DNA from: Dendrolimus kikuchii | Lineage: Eukaryota; Arthropoda; Insecta; Lepidoptera; Lasiocampidae | Length of the DNA: 64,000 nt | Assembly (NCBI GenBank): GCA_019925095.2 | Contig: CM034394.1 | Location: 10,304,272-10,368,271, forward strand | Direction: 5' to 3' | Shown: piece after piece, positions 57,571-64,000 of the stretch | How positions within the stretch are numbered: the stretch's first letter is position 1 | How the letters are laid out: each line of letters starts with the position of its first letter | Notes under the pieces: generated by a model | The model's input: the letters and a program-made list of their open reading frames with translations, nothing else | Database searches by the model: none | What the model was told of the DNA's origin: nothing | Translations under genes and position numbers: made by a program

Positions 57571-58475
57571 CTATACAGAGTTACAAACCGACTTGCTTAA
57601 TTTTATGGGAAAAAGTAACCTATATTCATCTCCAACCTCTATTAAATTATATTAAATATAATAATTATAGGAATTAATTGTTAACATAACTTGAATTGTT
57701 GAGTTGTCGATACAAAATTTCAGCACCTATTTCGTCCGCTTTGAGGTTCTCTTTGGAGACAAAAGATAGCCGATATTCTTTCTCAGACGACAGTCTACCT
57801 CTTTGCCAAATTACATTAAGATCCGTTCCGCTAATTAAAGATAGTTAAAGTAATGTCTAGCTTATCAAGTACCAGTTACATCATATTATACTAATTCTTG
57901 AATTAAGTCAAAACATTTGAAAACTTATTTATAAGGATACTAACAAGAGGCTAAAAACCATAATTATTAATGCTAATGGAATAAAAGTATAGGCTTCATA
58001 TAACAGAATGTAGGTAGAGAGATGTGTCAGCAGTTTTATAGTTTTATCAACCGAATTGAAGTTATAGAGAAGCCTTTCAACATCAACGTGTGTTAACTTA
58101 ACCCTAAAACACCGAAACCGTACGAACTCTTTAATCTCTGCAAGTATGGGTTTAAGTTCGTATTTAGTAGTGCCGAGCTAATCCCATTACCCGGTTTAAA
58201 AAATTAGGACACGGCACAAAGACATTTGTGACATGCTCTAACTCTTTGTATATTAATTCCAAATACTCGTAATACTTGCAAAACGTAACCATATTTTTTT
58301 TCACCATAATTTTATTTTCATTCCAAAATATATAAATGCGTATTAATATTTTTCTGGCTTGGAAACATAGCTGGTTTTCTTATCTATTGAAAACGGAAAC
58401 TTAACTTTGTATTTCTATTTAAAGTCTGAAGGAGATTGTAACTAATATTAATAAAGTAAGTTAAACTTTCTTCAT
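57571..58475. other. AT-rich DNA, nothing recognised
   Basis: A possible degraded repeat at 57700-57860 ('tacaaaatttcagcacctat') has no second copy in the window. Confidence 0.35.
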
Positions 58476-58479
58476 TGTA

Positions 58480-58640
58480 TTGAACTTCATGGGGTGGGTC
58501 CCGATTCAACCCACGAAAACTCAACCCATATAAAAAACCCAAATCAACCCATTCCTATTCCCAACTCAACCCATGACTTATTTTTAATACATTTTCGGAT
58601 CTTAACCTAAATGTTATTCCCAATTCAACTCAAAGCAAAA
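58480..58640. repeat. CAACCCA-rich tract
   Basis: The words CAACCCA or CAACCCAT occur five times in about 75 bp (58508-58573), partly as 'ctcaacccat', with irregular spacing of 9 to 20 bp. It looks like an old short tandem array. Confidence 0.45.
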
Positions 58641-58704
58641 ACAATGGCAATCAAGTATGGATAGCATAAAAATAAAAGTCTGTGTTTAATATTTTATAAA
58701 TTTA

Positions 58705-59470
58705 ATTATCATTTGCCTGCGACTTCGTCCACGTTGAACAGGTAACAAAGATTATAGTACTTTTGCCAATATTTAACATCAAAGGTTCTTTCCAGCAGAG
58801 TAATGGATTTTTTAGTGCGAAAATACATGAATCCCGGAAATTTCTCTAAAAATCCAAGATATGTAATGTTACTAAAGTTATACACAATTACAAGTGTTCT
58901 ATTAAAGCTTCTAATAAATATAGAGACTGCCGTAGCATGCAAATTCTAAAATAACGTGGTTTCAAAGTTAGAAATTCTGGGAAATATAAAAAGAGGATTT
59001 GGTATAAGTCAGATATGCAAAATTTTATGTAGTATATAACAATCTATTCCGTAATAAGAGTATCCCGGCTAATTTTTATCTTTTTTAGCCGTGTGATCGA
59101 TTTTCAGAAAAATATCGGGGATTACCAGAACGTAATGTATTACAGCATTTAAAAAAAGAACGTAAACTGTAATTCGTAAAAATCGTATCAGAATTAGTCA
59201 ATTTTTAAGCATCCTAACCACTTTAAACAACTCTCGTTAAGATTCTCACCGGATTCCCGGGACATAAACTACCGAAGCATTTCAAAAAGAATGTAAACTA
59301 TATTTTAGTATCTGTCAGATCTGAATCAACTAATTTTTATGCATAAATTATCAATCGTATCAAAATTAGCCAATTTTTAAGCATCGTAACCACTTTAAAC
59401 CACTCTCGCAAATATTCTCGCAGGATTCCCGGGATATTAAGTAAAGCCTATTTCAAGCAATCTTCTAAAT
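58705..59470 (+). repeat. Element D copies 3-5, tandem and degraded
   Basis: 'tttgcctgcgacttcgtcca' starts one copy. Internal words then recur: 'gggattaccagaacgtaatg', 'gaacgtaaactgtaattcgt', 'ggattcccgggacataaact', 'gaatgtaaactatattttag', 'aggattcccgggatattaag'. The pattern 'atttaaaaaagaa(c/t)gtaaact' occurs twice, so parts of two or three copies are joined. Non-coding. Confidence 0.6.
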
Positions 59471-59754
59471 GTACAAGTAAATAAAATTCTTCAATTAACA
59501 GTTTAATAATCAAAATACATATAGATATTATAAATGATCAAAAAACGTAAAAAAGCCATACTAATCCGTTAACCAAACACAGTAGCGGTTCAGGTACAAT
59601 AAGGACGCGACCGTTATGTCGGCTATCGGGTATACCCTTACGCAATAATAAGTTATGGAGTGGCACCCGCAGGCGAGTCCATAAAAGTATTGAATATGGG
59701 ATATTGACAAATATTTATGGCGTATAAAGACGGGATAATTACAACTCTTTAGCA
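59471..59754. other. AT-rich DNA, nothing recognised
   Basis: No supported feature; a 64-codon minus-strand frame has no recognisable content. Confidence 0.4.
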
Positions 59755-59885
59755 CATAAAAAGTTACGCGCGGAAGGGTGCGCCGCGCTGTAAAAATTTA
59801 TCACCAACATTGTCACCCGGCGGGCCCGACCGCCCAATAAAAATGACACATTACGTTATGATGCTGCCACTCGAACCATTCATAA
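59755..59885. promoter_or_regulatory. GC/AT alternating unique islet
   Basis: 'ttacgcgcggaagggtgcgc' and 'cacccggcgggcccgaccgc' alternate with TTTAT/ATAAA cores ('gtaaaaatttatcacc', 'ccaataaaaatgacac'). No repeat or gene matches. Its style is the same as the islet at 53205. Confidence 0.3.
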
Positions 59886-60530
59886 TACTCATTTTTCTAA
59901 TAATATCGATTGGTGGTTAAGATTTTCACGGAGTAATTAATACTAATCGATTTTTTATTTTGTTAATATATTAACAAATAAATAGACTGATAGTTGCAAA
60001 ACTTTTTTCAAAATAGATTTGAATTGTGTCTATATCTCGTCCCTCTCTGTATCTACTTGAAATATCTATGTTTGTCAAAACTAATACTCACTTATTCAGT
60101 CAGCGTTCGGAGATCTTTCCATGTAATAGACGTGATGAATTTAAAGTCTACACTATAATTTCAATTACTACAATGATGCGCAAAAGTGTCTATTGCATGG
60201 AACCCTTCGTATATAACAAGCTTCCAAAGACTGAGTCACCATGGACATTATTAAAAAAAATAAGCCATTGATTACTAAATGTTACTATAATATATATAAC
60301 AGTAAACACGTTTATGAACGATAATGATTGGAATATTTTTTTTATCGTAAATTAAAAGTTTCTGATTCATAAAAACCCGCACAAGTGAAGGCGCAGGGGT
60401 AGAAAGCGTTAGTTATTATAACAAATCCTATGTTAATTATTACTAAAAGTTTTATAAGCAGTCTATAATTAAATTGCAAGTACCCTTTTATTTTTAATTT
60501 GAGTAATCTTATTTTATAATATAATAACAT
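59886..60530. other. AT-rich DNA, nothing recognised
   Basis: An 81-codon plus-strand frame at 60026-60271 has no domain and is not called as a gene. Confidence 0.4.
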
Positions 60531-60534
60531 CCCA

Positions 60535-60832
60535 TAAAGGTCCCATTGCTGGGCTCGGGGCTCCCACTGTAGGAGAACGGACAGTATACCCGCCACGCTT
60601 GTCCAAGGCGGCTTGACAGGTTTGAAACAACGGTTATCTCGATGTACAGGTTTCATCACGATGATTTTCCTCACTGCTGTTAGCACGTGGTAATTGTAAC
60701 AATATGCACATTAGTTTAGAAAACTGCCTAAATGGTACTTCCATTCCGGTCAGGATCGAACCTGCACCCTTTGAGTTTGGAACGCGTGCACTAGCCATTA
60801 CGTTACCACGACTTCTTTTATGGTACTTGAAT
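60535..60832 (-). repeat. SINE-D full-length copy (tRNA-derived)
   Basis: On the minus strand it starts with a tRNA-like head ('gtcgtggtaacgtaatggct', B box ggttcgatcct at 60764-60754), then the body 'aattaccacgtgctaacagc' and 'ttggacaagcgtggcggg', and ends 'tgggacctttatgggatgtt' plus a TTAT repeat. Fragments are at 29152, 34103 and 38272. About 300 bp, a typical SINE size. Confidence 0.75.
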
Positions 60833-60837
60833 ATCTA

Positions 60838-61205
60838 ACTAGGATATGCCCGTGACTTTGTCCACGCTCGACTTGAAATTTCCGCGGGATTCCCGGGACA
60901 CAAAGTAGGGCACCATTTAAAAAAAATGTAAGCTAACTTTTTGGTGAAAACCGGAATGAGAATAAACTAATTTTTATACACCTGAACAACTACAAACCGC
61001 TCCCGGAAGAATTCCCGCGGGATTCCCAACATAAACAGTAGCGCGGATTTCAAGTCTAAAAATTTGCTCACGCCCAATGAAAACCGCATCGAAATCGGTC
61101 CGGTAGTTTTTACGTAAATTCCGAACAAACAAACAAACCGACATACAAACAAGAATTCTAAAAATATTGCATCGTGTTCTACATCGTTTATATAATCTAT
61201 TCCAG
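60838..61205 (+). repeat. Element D full-length copy
   Basis: 'ctaggatatgcccgtgactt', 'ggattcccgggacacaaagt', 'gaatgagaataaactaattt', 'cgcatcgaaatcggtccggt' and 'aaatattgcatcgtgttcta' + 'catcgtttatataatctatt'. It is the reference copy for the family in this window; the 26178 copy aligns along its length. A 61-codon minus-strand frame inside it is not a gene. Confidence 0.8.
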
Positions 61206-61374
61206 TTTTTTTAATAGCTTCAATTTACTGACACGGCATTTTAGAATGATAAAAAAAATCCTAATAGATAAAGTACAATAGGAGTAGTCATTTCTGAGAT
61301 ATTCATTCCTCAATTCCATTAAAAAACTGGAGATGTTATTGAATTATTTAGTAGGAATGTTGGCGAAAAATAGG

Positions 61375-61640
61375 AATGTTTGTTCATTTCGGGTTTTACT
61401 TGATAAAGGGCGAGCGGCAGCTATTTGTCTGGATTTACATCCCAAAATGGTTGTATTTACTTGTTTAAACTTTTACATTAAGCCCGTTATTGTAATTCTG
61501 ATCACATCACGAGTGCGGTTCGTTGTTCGTCCTCGAAACACTGAGAGGAATGTTATTAAAAAGTTATGGGATAAGCCCGTGGTACGTGCCGCCCGGCGCC
61601 CGCCGACGCCTAATCACAACTTTAAAATTATCTTAACCTA
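61375..61640. promoter_or_regulatory. Unique islet with GC-rich end
   Basis: 'gataaagggcgagcggcagc', 'tcacatcacgagtgcggttc' and 'gtgccgcccggcgcccgccg' rise above the AT background. A 102-codon plus-strand frame (61333-61641) spans it. Its protein is basic with a hydrophobic middle and no domain that I recognise, so I treat the region as non-coding with doubt. Confidence 0.25.
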
Positions 61641-61680
61641 GATATACTTTTGCGTTTATTTACCAGTCTCAACGCTAATC

Positions 61681-62339
61681 TATATATATATATATAAATG
61701 AATCCCTATTTCCCTTGGTCACGCCATCACTTGTGAATGGCTAGAACGATTTCGCTAATTCTTTTTTTGTTGTGTTTGTTATTGTCAAGAGAAGGTTCTT
61801 ATGAAAGAAAAAATTAAGAAAATTGCGCGGAAAATTAGATAATTTAAGAATACTTATCCACCATATAAAATTATTTCTAATCTAACCTTAGTGCTTTGAA
61901 CAATATAATTTTTTTAATGTAACCTTATGACGTTTGACATAGAATTGACAGAATGCGTGCTGCAAATATCGTCAAAGAGGATGTAAAAAACTGAATATCG
62001 TTTAAAACAGATGCTTAGGTCGGAGTTATTTTATTGATAAAATACAAGTAAAATAATTAATTTAGCTGTAATAGGGTTCCAATATTTAGGTGAAATTATT
62101 TCTGTGTGTGTCCAAGTGGGTACTGGGCTGGTTAAGATTATAGATCTACCGGTAGATGGCACCGCTGAAGTCTTCATAAACGGTAGGACCTATTTTGATG
62201 AATTTTTTATTTTTGTTAAAGTGGATTTCTCGAATCCACTATCGTTTAAATTAACTATTGGTCGAGGTAAATGTAGTTGCAATCGGGTTCAAGATTTTTA
62301 TTTCTAAGGGCAGGACAATATCTGCCGGGTACAGCTAGT
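61681..62339. mobile_element. Second member of the 30264 element family
   Basis: It starts with an AT dinucleotide run and 'gaatccctatttcccttggt', and ends 'gggcaggacaatatctgccg' + 'ggtacagctagt', a degraded version of the right arm of the 30264-31021 element. 'accggtagatggcaccgctg' and 'atcgggttcaagatttttat' match 'ggtgggtggcgctgagatcg' and 'gatcgggtcctagatttttc' there. The left arm is not preserved. A 67-codon frame at 62104-62307 is not a gene. Confidence 0.5.
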
Positions 62340-62449
62340 GCTAAATGAAACTTAACAGACTAGGAAAAACAACGATATTAAAATTTGTCATTGCCTAGTT
62401 TGACATAGTTTTTTCTTACTTAAAGTCCAAAAAATACATAGGGGTTGCA

Positions 62450-62575
62450 CATTTTTTGCATAGTCATCACCCAGACTATTTTCGCTTGTATTTTGGATAA
62501 CATTAAACGGGCAGTTTTACAGCCTATCAGACTAACAACCAGACAAAAGCAAATAATAAATAGTTCTTCTAAAAA
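62450..62575. repeat. Dispersed repeat pair F, copy 2
   Basis: 'gtattttggataacattaaa', 'aaccagacaaaagcaaataa' and 'taaatagt' align with copy 1 at 57430-57570. Confidence 0.55.
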
Positions 62576-62804
62576 CAAAACCCGAAGAGTCCTAGGTCTT
62601 TTGATCCAGTCTAAACCAAAAGTAAAAGATCTGTAGAGCACTAGAAATGGCTTTTATAGCTATGAAGTATGCATGATCTATAGGAGATTATAATATATTT
62701 TTGAATTGACATATAAAATATTTGTTTTTTTTTAATTTACTGATTTAAAGTACCTATCTTTATTAATACTACATTTAGTATTATTGTTTAATAACAAGAA
62801 ATGT

Positions 62805-62900
62805 AAAAGAAATGCATCGTGTTTTCCATCGTTTATATAGTGTATTCCAGTTGTTTTCTTAAATAGCTTTAACGTACTGACACGGCATGTTTAGAATGTT
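62805..62900 (+). repeat. Element D 3' tail
   Basis: 'aaatgcatcgtgttttccat' + 'cgtttatata', then 'gtattccagttgttttctta' and 'actgacacggcatg' match the end of the copy at 60838 and its downstream flank (61165-61245), so the repeat reaches about 40 bp further than assumed from other copies. Confidence 0.6.
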
Positions 62901-63415
62901 ATAATTATTTAATAATATTCCTTATACGCTAATTTGTTCTATTATTACCTATATGAGTTTATCTTTAGATGTTATGGTGTTAGTTACATTTTTTTCTTAA
63001 ATATCTCACTTATGTGGTCAGCATAGTTGACTTCCAAATTGTTATGTTAATGATTTCTCCTTTCCACTGAGGCCATGAGTATTGCCAGAATTTGCAAGCT
63101 ATGCAATATGCTTAGTTCTCAAATTATAATACTTTGAAATCAAACAGATGTTAATTCATGGCGAGTTCCTATATTTTACCGATTGTTTACTTGCCTTATT
63201 ATCGCTTGAAATTTGACGTACTATATAAGAAATGTCAAAATTCAACGACGGTAAGGCAATTGAATAAGATATAAGAACCAACCATTAGTAGAACACAAAT
63301 AACTTGAAATTTTTATGTGTGTAAAGTAATATTCGGTACCTTGATTTAATTATAAAAGATACCTTTGTTAGCTCTCATAAAAGAAGCTGAACTGGCCAGC
63401 GACAAAATATTTTAC
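62901..63415. other. AT-rich DNA, nothing recognised
   Basis: No supported feature. Confidence 0.45.
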
Positions 63416-63419
63416 ATTT

Positions 63420-63790
63420 TTCAATTAAGCAAGATGGCGCAATAGAAAGCTCGGCCGGGAATTAATTCCACAGCTAAGTAGATAATATAGAGAGCTCCCT
63501 CCTCACGCCACCTCTTCACGCCTCGAGGAGAACTTTCAATTATGATTTTGTCTAATTTTAATTAAGTACTCTCAAAAAGGCTTTTCTTCAACGAAATTAA
63601 TATTTGAATATAATTTGGGCGGAGCGGGCGGGCGGAGTTTGCCGCTCGAGGAATAATTAATTCCATTATATAGATAAGTGGTCCGGTGGCCCGCGCCCGC
63701 ACCCTACCCCCTGCCCTGCAGCGACGAGACTCCGCCATCTCCAGCTAGCCATCGCGTCGCGAGCCTTGATTGCTTTTCTTAACCTCATAA
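63420..63790. promoter_or_regulatory. GC-rich islet with TAATTA cores
   Basis: 'agctcggccgggaattaatt' and 'gaggaataattaattccatt' place TAATTA cores next to GC-rich blocks ('gggcggagcgggcgggcgga', 'gtggcccgcgcccgcaccct'). 'gaattaattccacagctaagtagataatataga' and 'taattaattccattatatagataag' style words repeat about 200 bp apart with the same order (63459 and 63652). No repeat family or coding frame matches. Together with 36100 it is the best enhancer-like candidate here. Confidence 0.35.
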
Positions 63791-64000
63791 CACTTTTGTT
63801 TGGCGAACAATTCATCTCTTTTTAATACTATTGCAAGTTAGGTAATCATTCACCGCGAGCAACTAAATTCAGATGCCTTAATTCCAGCGATTTACGCAAC
63901 AGGTCGCGGCGGAAGCGACCTGCAGCGCAGTGATTGCGACCAAATGTTTCCTTCAGAGCGTCTGGTTAAGTTTTTGCTATATTTTTTGTTCGCTTTCGCT

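Noticed and set aside
60740..60832. Functional tRNA gene on the minus strand
   Set aside because: It is the head of a 300-bp SINE with a T-rich tail and has several fragment copies in the window.

Overview
This is a 64 kb stretch of AT-rich animal DNA that I read as lepidopteran (moth or butterfly). The case rests on its dispersed repeats: a SINE with a conserved block on map-like 'gtggtagggcatttgccc' sequence, LINE 3' tails of the 'caataaagtgttatctatc' type, several elements that start 'ctagc...gcgacttcgtcc' and carry an 'aaatcggtccagtagtttt' core, tRNA-derived SINEs, a mariner and a Harbinger. There is no bacterial or viral gene organisation. I found no host protein-coding gene that I can name. 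Most short open frames here are chance frames or lie inside repeats. The window looks like intergenic DNA or a very large intron.

Layout. 0-9 kb: AT-rich DNA with SINE copies (199, 2205, 5125, 5995), a GC-rich islet with a perfect RFX-type X-box (1735-1900), a probable solo LTR (2906-3352), a second GC-rich islet (4735-4970) and a threefold-repeated element (7715-8540). 9.4-12.1 kb: a decayed non-LTR retrotransposon with an N-terminal zinc finger, part of a reverse transcriptase and a C-terminal restriction-like endonuclease domain; the catalytic part of the reverse transcriptase is deleted. 12.1-16.2 kb: retroelement scraps, two GC-rich islets and an unexplained exon-like frame on the minus strand at 15.7 kb. 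16.2-18.3 kb and 26.7-28.15 kb: two copies of one repeat element, each carrying a long 9-bp-period array at the same internal position but with different unit sequences; the first copy sits inside a small inverted-repeat element. 30.26-31.02 kb: an inverted-repeat element with 31-bp perfect arms. 31.60-32.88 kb: a broken mariner with TA target duplications. 38.96-42.32 kb: a broken Harbinger/PIF element with a transposase on the plus strand and a remnant of its second gene on the minus strand. 42.5-43.1 kb: a SINE inserted, inverted, into another copy of the same SINE. 49.4-49.6 kb: a long hairpin with an (AT)n loop. 53.2-55.5 kb: the most GC-rich and promoter-like part, followed by a cluster of TAATTA homeodomain cores. 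58-63 kb: more repeat elements and two further GC-rich islets.

Nothing here forms a pathway. The mobile elements are individually broken by frameshifts, stops or deletions. What may be under constraint are the GC-rich, unique, TAATTA-containing islets near 1.8, 4.8, 13.5, 14.4, 20.6, 36.1, 47.3, 53.3, 54.4, 59.8 and 63.5 kb. Their spacing through otherwise repeat-rich DNA resembles the cis-regulatory surroundings of a developmental gene, but that is inference and needs cross-species alignment. The most unusual object is the pair of elements with internally expanded 9-bp arrays.
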